A stretch of DNA of 64,000 nucleotides from Verticillium longisporum (GCA_019188255.1 JAETXT010000010.1:372001-436000); one strand, 5' to 3'. Positions 1 to 12,153 are shown, counted from the stretch's first letter. Numbers and translations are program-made. The notes: generated from the letters alone by a model not told the origin.

Positions 1-675
1 GCCGAAAGGCCGTTGTACAATCAAGTACCCGGGAGAACTACCAGAAGGCTCTTACGATTTGTTGATGCAACTTTTTGAGCCGTACATGCCATGGCCGTCC
101 TGTCAAAGTTGTACGTACTCACACTCAGAGCTCATACATACTGCGAGTCCTTCGCCTCCCGTCAATCACCAGAGGTTGCTCCATCATACAGCTAGAGGCA
201 GATCACCCCGCACCCGTGGTCACTCCATCATACAGCTCGAGGCAGATCGCCAGCACGACGGCGAAACACATGCACACACGGATAGGGCCACTCGTTTCCA
301 ATTTCGTAGTGATCAGCTAATTGCTCGCCGAAAAACAATATCCGAGAGCCGCTCGTTGACTTCATTATGCTGTGGTCAAGATCAACCTCGTCCATTTCTG
401 TCATGTTCACCCTCCGTCTTTCAAATCCAGGATGGCGGTCTCTCTTCCGCCCACCAATGCCGGATAGCCAATCATCTCCCGTCGATATGGTGCCAAGAAG
501 GGTCGTGCCAGGATCCGTCCGAGAGGTCGCATTCAAAAGGCGCCGCCATGGTATGCGCCTCATATGCGAGTCGTTGCGGGGATGGATAAATACACCTTTG
601 GCGTTTGTTCAGTTTTGTTCATTTGTCCAAGTATTGACTTTCGCTTCGCTCCGTTCCGCTGCAGGTCGAGCAACA
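1..675. other. Intergenic, left edge
   Basis: No convincing gene is seen. The short open frames here lack introns, domains and protein-like composition, and overlap each other on both strands. The stretch is the 3' flank of the minus-strand MAPKK gene. A loosely repeated segment (catcatacagctagaggcag and a relative) occurs near 181-246. Confidence 0.5.
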
Positions 676-2409
676 TTACGTTTCCGCCTTTGGCGTGTCC
701 CAACCCCATACTTGTGACAGATACTTCTCCATGTTGACACGCTTGGAACGCATCTCGACCATCCAGGGGTGGTCGAGCATCCGCCATGGGCTTGCACGGC
801 GGGTCGGGTCCTTCTCGAGACTGGAGAATAGTCAGTAACACGCCCAGGACCATCTGACAAGGCTCACTCACCAGCACTCAATAAAGTACTTAAAGTTGTC
901 GCTCCAAGTGACATCAGTCTCGTCCTTGAGTTTGGGTATCGGCTGCCGAACGATATAGGTCAACAGGTCAATGAGTCCTGCCCTAGGCTGCATCTCGGTC
1001 CCGTCGGCTGGGAACGGGAATCGATGCTGCGCAACCTCAAGCAGTGTAACGCCAGTGGACCACACGTCAGAGGTAATGGTATAGCTCTGTCCCGTGATTC
1101 GCTCAGGCGCCATGTAGTAGCTGGTGCCGATGAACGTGTTGGCCTCGCCCTTGGTTCCAAAGTCGCCAGAGACGCCAAAGTCGCACAATTTGACCTCGCC
1201 GTTGCGGCAGAGTAAAATGTTGGATGGCTTGATGTCACGGTGAATGATGCGTCGCCCGTGGAGATACGTCAAGCCACGCAGAACGCCCTCTGAGATCTTG
1301 CCGAGGACCTTCTCGCCGGTGCGGCCACCGAGTTTCTTGACCTCTTTGTAGATGCTGTCGAGCGAGCCACCCTCGCAGTACTCCATGGCGATAGAAATGG
1401 TGGCAGTGGCAGGGTCGACAAAGGCGCCGTAGTACCGGCAAATGTGCTCTGATGCACAGCCCTTGTTGAAGTTGAGCTCTCGTACGATTTGCTTCTTCAC
1501 ATCAGGGTCGGGGTTCGTCGTGATGACCTAGCGACGTTAGCCTCCTGTGTCTCAGCCTCGGGTCTCTTGACTCACCTTCAGGGCGAAGACAGTCTTGCCG
1601 CCCTTGAGCTTGGCTCTTGTCACGGCACCGCCAGCACCTTCACCGAGGTTGCCGAGCTCTTCGATCCTAGACTCCAGACTGGCAATCCTCCAACCGTCAT
1701 CGTCGAGGTCTTCCACGTCCAGAGACCTTGCCTTCTCCAAACTAAGCTTATCAAACTGTTCCAAGCCTTGGAGGCTGTTGTCTCTTTCCATACCAACACC
1801 ACCTCGCTACGTTCTGAGTAGAGAGACCCGACGGCGGATACCGGGTCAGGGGTGCCCTGGGGTCTTGATCCCCCAATACCATACTGGGAGGCAAAGGAAA
1901 GAGCCGAGTATTGCGAGCCGGCCGAGGTGGGGTTACTGGCACGTCCATCAAGGGGTCCAAAGCTGCCCGATCTCGAGTGGGCCGCGCTGCTCTCGCTGCC
2001 TCCGCTGGCAGAGTGGCCCTGAACACTCGTGTTCAGTCGAGGGGGCTGCTCGTAAGGCAAGCCTTGGCTGCCCATCGGAGTGGCAAGGTGTAGGGTGGGC
2101 AACGCACGGGGAGCCGACGCAGCGGGCTGGTTGCCCACCGGCTTCGCATTGGGGGACGGCGGGATGGCGAGTCCCAATCTTGGTGCTCGGGCACCACTGG
2201 ATCGGGCGCCAGGTATCGCAGGGCGTAGGAGAGGGACTGGGGAAGACATGGTCGGAACGTTGCCTTGGGAGTTTGCCGAGGACAGACTGGGGATCTGGAA
2301 ACATTTTGTTAGAATGAGCCTCGTGGTAGCAAGGCGGCATCACAGGGAGTCCAACCTGGTATGGTGTAGGATCCATGTTGGTGGGTTGGGATGGGTTCTG
2401 GTCCGCCAT
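676..2409 (-). CDS. mkk1: MAP kinase kinase, cell-wall-integrity type (Mkk1/Mkk2-like)
   Basis: Dual-specificity kinase expected to phosphorylate the Slt2/Mps1-type MAPK of the cell-wall-integrity cascade. I model exons 2409-2356, 2294-1576, 1527-872 and 820-676 (minus), about 524 residues. The junctions use GT-AG sites: QIPSLSS is read across the first, [13 protein letters not shown] after the second, and IECCLEKDP across the third. The kinase domain shows GEGAGGAV, the catalytic [11 protein letters not shown], and [15 protein letters not shown] in the activation segment. The C-terminus ends [11 protein letters not shown]. The N-terminal third is Pro/Ser-rich, as in filamentous Mkk1 proteins. 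An inner ATG at 2376 (MDPTPYQ) is an alternative start. Odd feature: the frame ending ...[13 protein letters not shown] and the frame starting [15 protein letters not shown] are offset by one base near 1800-1812 with no room for an intron. One extra G in the GAGG run would join them, so a base seems to be missing. Confidence 0.9.
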
Positions 2410-2558
2410 GACGTGGTTGGCAGCGGTACTGCCGTGACAGCAGCGACTGGGCAGAGGGGCTCAGAGAGCAAATACGAGGGTCGGGCCTCGTCGTACTCGA
2501 ATAAGGATGCTCAGCTCAGGGGCTGGCCGGAAGAAGAACTGCCCGAGTTCTTTGGTTG

Positions 2559-2560
<2 letters not shown>

Positions 2561-2589
<29 letters not shown>

Positions 2590-2595
2590 ACTGCT
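2561..2595. repeat. CTG trinucleotide repeat
   Basis: Near-perfect (CTG)n run upstream of the mkk1 start, about 150 bp 5' of its ATG and probably in its promoter or leader. A second CTG run lies at 3571. Confidence 0.9.
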
Positions 2596-2867
2596 GAGGG
2601 CAGGGCAGGGTAGGTGTAACGGAACCGGGTCTCACGGCGTAACAAGGTGATGTAGTTGTCGTCTTTGTGAGGGATGGATTCAGGTCGAGTCTCGGCAAAC
2701 AAAGCAGGCAGCGGGAGGGCGTCGTCAATAGCTGGAACGGTCGCACGTGGGTTGGATGGATGGAAAGGGCGAAAAGGCTTGGCCTGGCTATGCTCTCAGG
2801 TGGGATTGATTGGCTCGTGTGTTCAGTAGGCGATATGTCTCAGCAGGCGATATGTCTAAGCAAAGGC

Positions 2868-2890
2868 GAAGAAGAAGAAGAAGAAGAAGA
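2868..2890. repeat. GAA trinucleotide repeat
   Basis: Uninterrupted GAA run within the mkk1/dbp8 spacer; no coding role is seen. Confidence 0.9.
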
Positions 2891-3302
2891 GCTAAGTGTG
2901 CCAATAGCGAACGTACGAGCAATGCGCTGGAGGCGAAGGGCAAGCAGGTGAAGGACCAAAGGCGAAAGGCGAGAGGCGAGAGGAGAGGTCCAGCTTGCCG
3001 TGATCTCTCTCAGTTGGGTCGTGTGTGGGAATGGCAAAGGCGGGGAGAGCAAGTTCCCACCCGCACCTCCCTCACATCAGACTGAGGTGCGTGGTTCTTG
3101 GTCGTGCTTGCTTGGCCTACTGCGGGTCCAGCGGGAGTGTGGGAAGCAAAAGGGCAAGAGACAGGTGCAAACAGGGGCTCCAGTGATCCAGTGGGCGGGC
3201 GACGGAGGGGCGGAGGGGCAGAGGGGCCGATGGGCAGGCAAGGCAGGGTCTGGCGCTAATCCAACGGTATCCTGCTGTCGGGGAGCACTGTGGCACAGTG
3301 CC

Positions 3303-3368
3303 TCCTTGGGTCTGTCCCTCCTTGGGTCTGTCCCTCCTTGGGCTGTGAGTCCTTGGGTTTGTGAGTCC
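3303..3368. repeat. Short tandem repeat, about 17 nt
   Basis: Successive copies of tccttgggtctgtccc, the later ones degenerating to tccttgggtttgtgag. Located in the mkk1/dbp8 spacer. Confidence 0.8.
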
Positions 3369-3570
3369 TACGTACCTTTTGCCGCCCCTAGGACACGGGA
3401 CGACGTGACGATCATTACATCCATCCATCAATCAATGCCCACGGGCTTCGTCTGGTGCCTCTAATTCACGAGCGCAAAAGCAGCCTAGACATCAAACACA
3501 AGAGGACGCATTGGAAAGCTTCGACCCGGAACAGGCCACTGACCATGCAGTTACTAGGGGCCTTGTGAAG

Positions 3571-3595
3571 CTGCTGCTGCTGCTGCTGCTGCTGC
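3571..3595. repeat. CTG trinucleotide repeat
   Basis: Eight CTG units in the mkk1/dbp8 spacer, similar to the run at 2561. The translated flanks look non-coding. Confidence 0.9.
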
Positions 3596-4302
3596 ATTGC
3601 TGCATGAAGCAGAAAATCAACTCGGCATCACCAACAGGCGAGAGCCGGCGCCCACGATTGGGGGAAATCCTTCCAGCCAAGGGCCCTTCTCCGAGTTCCG
3701 AACAGGCCTCCACGCTGCGACTCTCCGCGGCCACCCTTGCCAATGAGGAGTACTCGTTTGCCATGTACTATCAGACAGGAGGTGCCATTGGATCTCCTCT
3801 GGTCACCTGGGCCTCTTCCACGAACAACAGTAGCCATTGTACCGGTTTTTGAAAAGGGCGGCCGTCGTGTTCGCGAGGCGAAGGCAACACGACATGCCGC
3901 GAATCTGCTGGCGTTGTTCGTAACGGTGTCGTTTTCCTTGCCTGAGTCTTGGGTGCCCAACCGTTCGTGGCGCATCCAACACGGCTTCTCCGCTTCTTCC
4001 CACTCGTTCATCTTCGGGCATGTGCACCTTGTACAGTGGGCGTGAGCGCACCCTCCGTCTCGTCACTGGTTGAGGTCCGGCTGCCATTTGGTTATGTGCT
4101 CCCTCACCAATGTGGTCCATCGACACCCTCAGCTTGCCGGTCTACGGCCACATTTGGCGACCCAAGCTCTTCGTCGGGTTGGGTCTGGGTCGTGGCCATA
4201 AGGCTGAGCAAGGTGGGACTGGCGCTGAGTGAGATTTGAAATGTCTTGGGGTGACACGACACCCGCGTTAGTGGCCTGTTGATACCACGTCGATACACCT
4301 TA

Positions 4303-4395
4303 CCTATCAGGTACCTATACCTACCTACCTTAGGTAGGCACCATGCGGTACCTGGGCACCAGGCGGGCAGGTACCTCAGCTTAGGTAGGTCGAAG
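4303..4395. repeat. AGGTA/TACCT-rich element with dyad
   Basis: Dense TACCT and AGGTA words, including the near-palindrome cctaccttaggtagg, then ggtacc and a closing cttaggtaggt. The same word family recurs near 30924, 34125 and 51112 in this window. It could form a hairpin or be a small dispersed element; no coding frame is involved. Confidence 0.6.
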
Positions 4396-4693
4396 GGGCT
4401 CGACGTAAATGCCACGAACTGATGTCACGAAAAGTGTGTGCGTCAGCTTCCAAGGCAAGCATGATGCATTGGCATGGGAGGAGGAAGCAACGATTCATCG
4501 CCGTTTCCCTAGGCGCGCGTCTATCCGCACAGAAGGCAGCTTCAAGGCAGCTTCCAGGAAGCTAGGGTCCCTTATTGGCTGGACAGCACAGTGCTCGTCA
4601 CCTGGCACCCCTGTCAATGACACCCCGCTACCTTATCCGGCAGTGGCTGCTTCCCCAATGCACCTGCCAAAATTTTGGATAACGAAAATTTCC

Positions 4694-4782
4694 CAGGCGA
4701 GCAGGAACCAGGCGAGGAACCAGGCGAGGAACCAGACAAGGACCAGACAAGAACCAGACAAGGAACCAGACAAGGAACCACT
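4694..4782 (+). repeat. 12-nt minisatellite upstream of dbp8
   Basis: Tandem copies of gaaccaggcgag grading into gaaccagacaag. It is in frame with dbp8 and open, but the first ATG of that frame is downstream at 4822, so I place it in the 5' leader. Confidence 0.85.
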
Positions 4783-4821
4783 TCAGCATCACGCGTCTGT
4801 CTTTCGGAACAACCCTACGAG

Positions 4822-6477
4822 ATGCCGTCTACTTCCGATCTCAAGCGCTTAGCCGCCGAATCTGACGACTCCGATCAGGGCGCCAACATTGACCAACACG
4901 CCTCCTCGTCCGAGTCTGAGCACGCCTCCGATGCCGAGTCGGACCAGCTTGACGATGCTGGCTCCCGCAAGAGACGCAAGACCTCGCCGCCAAGGAATCC
5001 AGCGCTGGACGATGAGGACGAAGACGATGAGGAAGAGTTCCAGCGAATCGTGTCTACCATACAGGCACCGTCCCGTGTGAAGAAGACGACCACCGCCACT
5101 CCGTCCTCCAGACCCGAACCCAAGCTCCCCGCGCCGGCTGGCATCACGGCGCCCGTCGACCCGGACACGACATTCTCCTCTCTCAACGTTCGACCATGGC
5201 TCACACAATCCCTGGCCAACATGGCCATTAAGAGGCCCACGGGCATTCAGAAGGGGTGTATTCCCGAGATTCTCAAGGGCAGGGACTGCATTGGTGGCAG
5301 CAGGACGGGTTCCGGAAAGACGGTCGCCTTCGCGGTGCCCATTCTTCAGAAATGGGCCGAAGACCCTTCCGCCATCTACGGCCTCGTCTTGACGCCGACC
5401 CGAGAGCTGGCTCTGCAAATCTTTGAGCAGTTCAAGGCCATCGGGTCGCCCCAGGGTCTCAAGGTCACCCTCATCACTGGCGGAAACGACATGCGTCCTC
5501 AGGCCATTGCCCTTGCGTCACGTCCACACGTTGTCATTGCGACGCCCGGTCGCCTCGCCGATCACATCCGCACGTCTGGCGAGGATACCATTTGTGGCCT
5601 CCATCGCATCCGCTTCGTGGTTCTCGACGAAGCCGATCGCCTGCTCGACGGTACCGGCACCGGCAGCATGCTTCCCGCCGTCGAGGAGTGCCTCTCCGCA
5701 CTGCCGCCACCGACCCAGCGTCAGACGCTCCTCTTCACCGCCACCATCACTCCCGAAGTGCGCGCCCTCAAGGACATGCCTCCAAAGCCCGGCAAGGAGC
5801 CCGTCTTCATCTGCGAGGTTGACACGCAGATGCTCGCCATCCCTGCTACCCTCGCTCAGAAGCACATTCAGGTGCCCGTCACTCACCGCGAGCACTATTT
5901 GCACACCTTCCTGCTGACGGCGGCCAACGTCGACAAGACGGTCATTGTCTTCTGCAATCGCACCACGACTGCTCAGTTCCTTCATCACCTGCTCCGTCTG
6001 CTCGACCACCGCGTCACGAGTCTGCACTCCCGCCTGCCACAGCGCCAGCGTACCGACAACCTGGCGCGCTTCCGTGCCGCTGCCGCCCGCATCCTGGTTG
6101 CCACGGACGTCGCCTCGCGTGGTCTTGATATCCCCGAGGTGGCTCTTGTTGTCAACTATGACATTCCCCGCGACCCCGACGACTACATTCACCGCGTCGG
6201 TCGTACTGCTCGTGCCGGCCGCAAGGGTGAGGCCGTCACCTTTGTCGGACAGCGTGATGTGGAGCTCGTCCTTGCCATTGAGGCACGCGTGGGACGAAAG
6301 ATGGATGCCTGGACAGAGGAGGGTGTCAACCTCGAGACGCGCGTCGTCAGGGACACGCTGAAGATTGTGGGCGAGAAGAAGAGGGAGGCACTGCTCGAGA
6401 TGGAGGAGAACAAGGAGGTGGGTGGCAAGAGGAAGAGGACCAAGACGAAGCTGAGGGCGACGACGGATGGGTTTTAG
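4822..6477 (+). CDS. dbp8: ATP-dependent DEAD-box RNA helicase Dbp8
   Basis: Nucleolar RNA helicase of 551 residues, expected to act in 18S rRNA maturation in the small-subunit processome. The N-terminus is acidic and Ser/Asp-rich (residues about 1-85), followed by the RecA-like domains: Q-motif region with GIQKGCIP (about 140), GSRTGSGKT (about 157), PTRELALQ (about 191), [16 protein letters not shown] (about 267), FTATIT in place of the common SAT motif (about 305), [10 protein letters not shown] (about 373), [12 protein letters not shown], and [11 protein letters not shown] (about 456). The tail is Lys/Arg-rich. No intron is needed. The ATG at 4822 is the first in frame; the frame stays open upstream through a minisatellite but without an ATG. 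Length and motif order fit Dbp8 better than the related Rrp3 or Dbp9; the distinction rests on overall pattern. Confidence 0.92.
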   Translation: MPSTSDLKRLAAESDDSDQGANIDQHASSSESEHASDAESDQLDDAGSRKRRKTSPPRNPALDDEDEDDEEEFQRIVSTIQAPSRVKKTTTATPSSRPEPKLPAPAGITAPVDPDTTFSSLNVRPWLTQSLANMAIKRPTGIQKGCIPEILKGRDCIGGSRTGSGKTVAFAVPILQKWAEDPSAIYGLVLTPTRELALQIFEQFKAIGSPQGLKVTLITGGNDMRPQAIALASRPHVVIATPGRLADHIRTSGEDTICGLHRIRFVVLDEADRLLDGTGTGSMLPAVEECLSALPPPTQRQTLLFTATITPEVRALKDMPPKPGKEPVFICEVDTQMLAIPATLAQKHIQVPVTHREHYLHTFLLTAANVDKTVIVFCNRTTTAQFLHHLLRLLDHRVTSLHSRLPQRQRTDNLARFRAAAARILVATDVASRGLDIPEVALVVNYDIPRDPDDYIHRVGRTARAGRKGEAVTFVGQRDVELVLAIEARVGRKMDAWTEEGVNLETRVVRDTLKIVGEKKREALLEMEENKEVGGKRKRTKTKLRATTDGF

Positions 6478-6790
6478 ATGTTTAGGTAGATACCCGAGTG
6501 AATATGTTCGAATTTTCCAGACTTATTCTTCGCCCCGTGATACCATCTTTTGCCTCTGCTTACAGCCTGAGCACATCACTTCGCCATGTCATGACTGCCT
6601 GTCCCGCTTATGAGATGATACTCCACAACGTCCACCAGAGTTCAAGGCAGAAGTCAGGATGAGATTCCGGCCCAGACCTAACAGCGCCGCCCCTCTCACG
6701 GTCCACGGCCCACGCCCGAGTCGGTCACACTCCAGCAAAGGCCATCTCCACCTGTGATATATCCCGCGACGAAGCCCTGTCGACATCAAA

Positions 6791-6894
6791 GGCCGCATGG
6801 CCCAATGGCAAGGCGTCTGACTACGACACAGAAGCACGAGAGATCGTGGCCTGTTGGTATCAGGAGATTGCAGGTTCGAGCCCTGCTGTGGTCA
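6791..6894 (+). tRNA. tRNA-Arg (anticodon ACG), with intron
   Basis: Acceptor stem ggccgca pairs with tgtggtc. The D arm is gcc...ggc. Anticodon stem tctga pairs with tcagg, with loop C-T-ACG-A at 6821-6826, an inferred 32-nt intron at 6827-6858 after position 37, and A38 at 6859. The variable loop is agatt and the T arm is gcagg-ttcgagc-cctgc. Discriminator A is 6894. The intron position is the canonical one for eukaryotic pre-tRNA splicing. It reads CGU (and CGC/CGA by A-to-I editing) codons. Confidence 0.93.
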
Positions 6895-7735
6895 CATGTA
6901 GAAGCATCTCATCGGTGCGAGTACTTTCTTTGCGGTCCCTGTCTGTCCATGGACTTTTATGAAGTGGATGGGATGCGGACGTTTTGTACGAAACCTACCA
7001 ATGCTTGAGCTGAGGATATCGAAATATGTTTTTTATGACTTGATAGATGTATAAATCAGCCCATACCAATATTTTGATACGTTGGCGACTTCTGTCTGGA
7101 AGGCTTTTGTGGTATCACGACAACCAAAGCTCAACACGTCGTCGATCCGACAGCATGAGATATCGACAGCGTCTGTCACCTAAGGCGTTCTCCTCTCAGC
7201 CTCCGAGCTTGGTCATGCAACACCGGAAGGCTAGACAAGAATCGCAAGGCTTTTGCATCGGATGAGCGAGGTTCTCTCAGCGCCTTACAGCTAGCCATAG
7301 CCCAATGCCCTATTCGCGAAGGAGCCCAAGACAAAAGACACAAAGTCTACATCACCAACACCGGGAGCATCCTGTAGTAAACACGCCGAGCCCGCCCCGG
7401 GCCTTACATCCCGTCACGAACTCGCAACAAACACCAAGCCTCGCATGCCCTCTGCGCTGCATAAACAGAAGAAAGGCACGTAAACTCGACTGCCACTCGG
7501 CCTCGGCAGCCAGCCACACTCAACTCACCATCCACTCCCACCACCCTCGGCTCACGGCGGCGCCCCAACCTTACGATATCCCGCACCCCGGCAGAATAGA
7601 AAAATCCTGACAGCAGAGTCTTCACCCCTCCCTAGCGCGCCGCCTGACCTACAAACCCTTTCCAGAATGTCCACTCCGGGGCCGAGCCGCCGAAGCGGAG
7701 TCTCGAGGGCGAGGAAACGAGGAACGCGCGGGTAG

Positions 7736-7798
7736 GCGAGGGGAGAGGAGAGAGAAAAAAAAGGGAAGAAAAAAAAGAAAAAGCGAAAAAACTCCACC
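7736..7798. repeat. Polypurine tract
   Basis: Roughly 60 nt of G and A almost without pyrimidines (gaggggagaggagagag then A-rich). It yields meaningless Phe/Ser-rich frames on the minus strand. Confidence 0.85.
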
Positions 7799-8892
7799 GA
7801 CCCCGCCGGCCAGACCACGCCGTGGAACACACTCACGATGCTTATTCCCACTGAGCAGGTCGGAGCCAAGGGCCGGCCGGGGTTGAGTCACGCCATGGCG
7901 AAGGAATCCAAGTCTCCACCACCGTGGTAGACAGGCCAGGGGGAAAATCCCTTGCACTGCAAAAGCGAGGAGGACTGGGAAGGGGGATAAAATTTCCTTG
8001 GGTGTGCGCTTTAGTGGACCCATCGGCGTCACAGCCCTGACGCGAGACCCCTCCGTCTTCCACGCTAGAAGGGCGGGAGAAGGGCCATCATGACGCTAGA
8101 AGGCCTTAAGCGTGAGGGATGGGTCCTTTCGGCCGGCAGGGGTTTGGCGAGGGCGCCTCAGTCCGGTTCGTCGAGGCCTATCCCTTTGTCGTTTTCCGCC
8201 CAAGGGAATGGACAATGGAATGCCTTGCTGCGGCCCTCGAAAAGAGCTGCCCTTGTAAAGGGGAGGCACATCAAATTTCGGACTCGCCGTGGGGTGCTTC
8301 ATGTGCCTCGCGTTATAGGGCGACGTACGACGTGTGCCAGCATCGTCAGCAATAAAAAGCCCCCTTTCTGGCCTTTCTGCTTTCTGGGAGCGCATTGCGC
8401 GGCGCTATGGCCAAGGGGGTGTCGCTTACTGACCCCGTTCCTGCACCGCATCGCTGGGCCTCAGATTTCGAATCCCCGCCAGCAAAATCCCCCATTGCCT
8501 AAACACATCGTATCACCAGGGTGCGTTTCTGATTGCGCGAGGGCGTGCAACACATGCGTGCAGCGTGCAGACCAGCGCCCGACCCCGACTCTCTGTCTTG
8601 AAACCAGGCGAGTCCATTGGGCCTGTTCGTCTGCCATGATGCCAATTCCTTCGCATTGAAAGCGCATGGGCTCGATCTGCGACGACTCGAGATCTGCGAG
8701 ATCAATTACACCATCTCGGTATTCACATCACGTCGCGTCCGAATGGCGCAAGAAGCTTTGCAATAAAGTTTGGATCACTGGTGTGGATGGACCTGTGCAC
8801 GTCATGATTATCGATCAATCCAACGCTGAGCAATAGCGCGTCCCTGGGAGCGCGTATCCCCGTAAAGACCGAACTGTTAATTCTTCGAGACA

Positions 8893-8904
8893 CCCCCCCC
8901 CCCC
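8893..8904. repeat. C12 homopolymer
   Basis: Twelve consecutive C in an intergenic stretch; the exact length is likely to be uncertain in any assembly. Confidence 0.9.
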
Positions 8905-11296
8905 TTCTTATGTCATTTTCCTCAGGGTCGGTGGCGGCAAGGTCGGGCTCCGGCGGGTTTTGAATGCCGCGACTCGATACCGCAAGATGCCTCTGTCAAG
9001 GGAAGGGCATTGCCATCAATTAGACTCAACTAGTCCGTAAAGATGAGATCAACTGCTAGGACCACGAGGACCCTTTGCGGCCGGTTCAGGGCAAAGCGTC
9101 ATCACTGGACTGGCCTTCCCTTTTTTCCGCTGACTGACGAACAGAAAACGGAGCGGCGTTCGGGATTAGCGATGGACCTGACGACTATTCCCACGTCACG
9201 ACGAGCATGAAATCGCGTCGCAAAGGCAGCTGGTTACTGCTTCTGGCAATGAAGTCGCGGCAATCCGCAATTGAAATGCTCATCGGAGAACAGCACCATC
9301 TGACCACGGGATGCGATGCAATTTCCTTGGTGAGAGCGGGTTGGGCACAATGCGACTTTTAGGGCTCCTGGCTCGTTACAATTGACAGGCCTGTCGGCCC
9401 AGGAGGCATGATAGTCTGGCGGCCAGCTGCAACTCTTTGCGACCGCCGAGGGTTTGTCTCCACGGCAGGCAGAAAAGTGAGGGCATCGTGAAAAGCCGGC
9501 CTAGAGGTGATCTCGTGTGCCCTGATGACCCCCATACTGTAGCTAGCTCTGCTGGGGTCTGTGGCTTGATAACCACCCAGTAGCCCGGAGCACATCGGGG
9601 TGTAGGCGGCACGAGTCGGAAGCCGTGGGGTTCACGGCCGGCCTTGTGACCTTGCGGCCGGGGAGGGGTGTGAAAACTGGCAAAGCATCCGGATGTAGGC
9701 ATTCGAGATTGATGAGCGCTGCAAGAGGAGGCAAGATTTCGTAGAATGGCCCTGCCTCAATGACCTTCACGTCTCCCGAAGCGACCGCTCGCATGCTTTG
9801 GATGGAATGCCTCCGGGAAAGCCTGGTCCTCATGGAGATTGCACAGCCAGGCACCGACAAACAGAGTCGTCAGTACTTCATTAGTGGAAGGCAGCCATCC
9901 ACGGGACAGATATACGATGGATACGAAAACCTTGGTCAATTAGGGGTCGGCACCAGTGTTGCGACAGCAATGAGGTAGGTGGATATGCATGCGCATTGCT
10001 CAGCCCTACTAATTATCCTCATCCTGACTGATGGGATGCGTATGAGGAGTGTTGCACTGCTCCTGTGTTGCTGGGTGATGTGCCTGGCGTGTGGCACTCA
10101 CTTGCAGCGACCGCGCAAGCCGGGCGGTGCACCGTGCGTGGCATTTTCGTGGTTCTTGGAGCAACAGGATTGGCTCGTTCCCGACGTTCCTCGTGCCTCG
10201 TTCCTCGTTCTTCGCTCGCTTCGCTTCGCTTTCGCGTCTTGGACGGAGCCGAAGGAGGCCGGTCGCTCGCTAGGACGGGGACGGATGAACTGAAATGGGG
10301 GCGGAGCATGCATTCGACATTCGTGATCTTTTCGCTTTCGAGATTCCTTGCAATCGCCAGGCTTCCACATTTCGAGGCCCTGTATGGGACGACTTGCAGT
10401 GCCTCGCTCGTCCGAGGGGAGCATCGTGCGATGAGGATGGGCTCTCTCGGTTTCCTCAGATCGGGTTAGAGTGGGTAATGGCCCAGCCTCGATGTACATG
10501 TGTAGCATGAGAACCAATGCTTAACGGTCGATGGAGCTCAATGGCATCATGTGATCTTCAATTGAGGATGGAGCGGAGACGCGAAGGGCGAGGGATGGCA
10601 GCCGCTCCGCGACAACGGCAACGAGATCATGTTGATGACACGATGAGTCGACAACGGAAACGCGGGGCATGCATGGGCCGATTTGTGAGCGGCATGAAGC
10701 CCAGGGACGCAAGTGGAAGGGTATCGAGGCCGATAGAGTCATCGGAGGGTTTGTGGCTCTGTGCTGGACGTGGACATGGACGTGGACCAGCGGAGGGGGG
10801 GGGGTATGATTTGTGATGCACCTCCTTGCCCTCGAGTTAAGGGACAACACCGTGGGCAGGCAGGCAGTAGACGAACCTGCCAATGAAAAAGGGCGGCCAT
10901 GGGGATAACGGCCAAGGATGATTAACAAGCCGAGTGCGAAACGCAGCGACGGCGACGCAGCAAAAGTCACCGGGAACGGCTTGGGTTAGCGAGAAACACG
11001 CCTTGCTTCTGTCAGAAAGGGGGGGACAAGGAGACGGGGTCTCGGAGACAAGAGCAAAGCCAAGGGCGTGTGAAATTGACGGAGCTAACCTAAGCCCCGT
11101 CTGAGAGCAGGAAGAAAGAGAGAGTCACAGGGTACGTACCGCGTGTGTCTCGCACCTGCTGCCCACATTGTCTGTCGCTTGCTCGCTGGGCACTCAGTCT
11201 TTCTGTTGGCTGACACACAACCACCTCGCACCCGCACTCGGGAAGAACCCACCTGCCCAAGTCCGGCCCTTCGGTGGGTTGCGCCTGCCGGGCTGG

Positions 11297-11300
<4 letters not shown>

Positions 11301-11327
<27 letters not shown>
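11301..11327. repeat. GT dinucleotide repeat
   Basis: About 13 GT units, about 0.7 kb upstream of the acidic-protein gene. Confidence 0.95.
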
Positions 11328-11949
11328 GTTGTGTCAGCAGGCCTCAGGGAAGGCTGCTCGCAAATCAGGGGCCCTGGAGGGTGTGGCATTAACACCACCT
11401 AATAAGCAAGAGGCTTAGGAATTACCATGCGCGTCCGCCTGGACCCGAGGCCAAAGTCCGAACGCCCACGCCTGCGACTGACCCATGGCTTCGCGGCCTT
11501 ACACATCCACACCGCTACCGACCGCGAGCCCGGAATCCGAGAAGTGTCCATGGCACATCCACCCCTTCCGTCCACATCCCCATCAGCCAAGTTATAACAC
11601 TCCGGCCTTCCCACCCCCCCAATCGTCAGCTTCCGATTTCAGCATCATTCCAAACATCATCAACAGCTTCACTCAGCAGCTCCAACTCAACAGCTCCCAC
11701 AACAGCAAAACATCATTCAGTGCCCCACCAAACAGCACTCTTACCTAACCATCACACAATAGCCAGCGGCTCTTATTCTTATTAGCCCCTGCTCGCATCA
11801 TCCAAGACGCCATCTCCCACTCAGCAGCCTAGCGCACCCCTGCTCCTTGCCGATTACGGCTTGTCTGCCTTGAGTCACAACCAGCAAAAATTACACCATT
11901 TCAACTGTTCGAGTCACCACCACCACCATCCTGGTGCTACTTATACAAA

Positions 11950-12153
11950 ATGCCATCCACCACCATGAACCGCCCCCTCACTCCCCATTCAACACCCACA
12001 CCACCAAGCAAACCTCTCTGCGCAAGACCATGTCCATCACGCAGACCTACTACCTCGCCCACAAGGCCCGGGCCAAGCTGTCCACCGAGGCCGCCCGCGC
12101 CGATCACGACCTCCGCCTGCTCGTCGGACACGCCAACCTCCTCGACAGCCTGA
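11950..12153 (+). promoter_or_regulatory. Possible upstream ORF overlapping the 12030 start
   Basis: An ATG in a good context (caaaATGcc) opens a 67-codon Pro/Ser/Thr-rich frame that runs past the main ATG at 12030 in another frame. If the transcript starts upstream of 11950, this frame would compete with the main start. The transcription start is unknown, so this is only a possibility. Confidence 0.3.

Larger units (their letters stand above)
2410..4821. promoter_or_regulatory. Divergent intergenic region, mkk1 / dbp8
   Basis: A 2.4-kb spacer between two divergently transcribed genes, so it should hold both promoters. It is rich in simple repeats: CTG runs, a GAA run, a 17-nt tandem repeat and AGGTA motifs, listed separately. 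No TATA box or operator could be assigned with confidence, and no further gene is supported. Confidence 0.4.
6895..12029. other. Long gene-poor stretch
   Basis: About 5 kb without a supportable gene. Open frames are short, overlap on both strands and show no domains. Contents are the tRNA 3' flank, a polypurine tract, a C12 run, a GT run, and from about 11480 a C/T-rich stretch that looks like promoter and leader of the gene starting at 12030. Confidence 0.5.

Noticed and set aside
1594..2317. 240-codon plus-strand frame opposite the MAPKK gene
   Set aside because: Antisense shadow of the conserved MAPKK exon.
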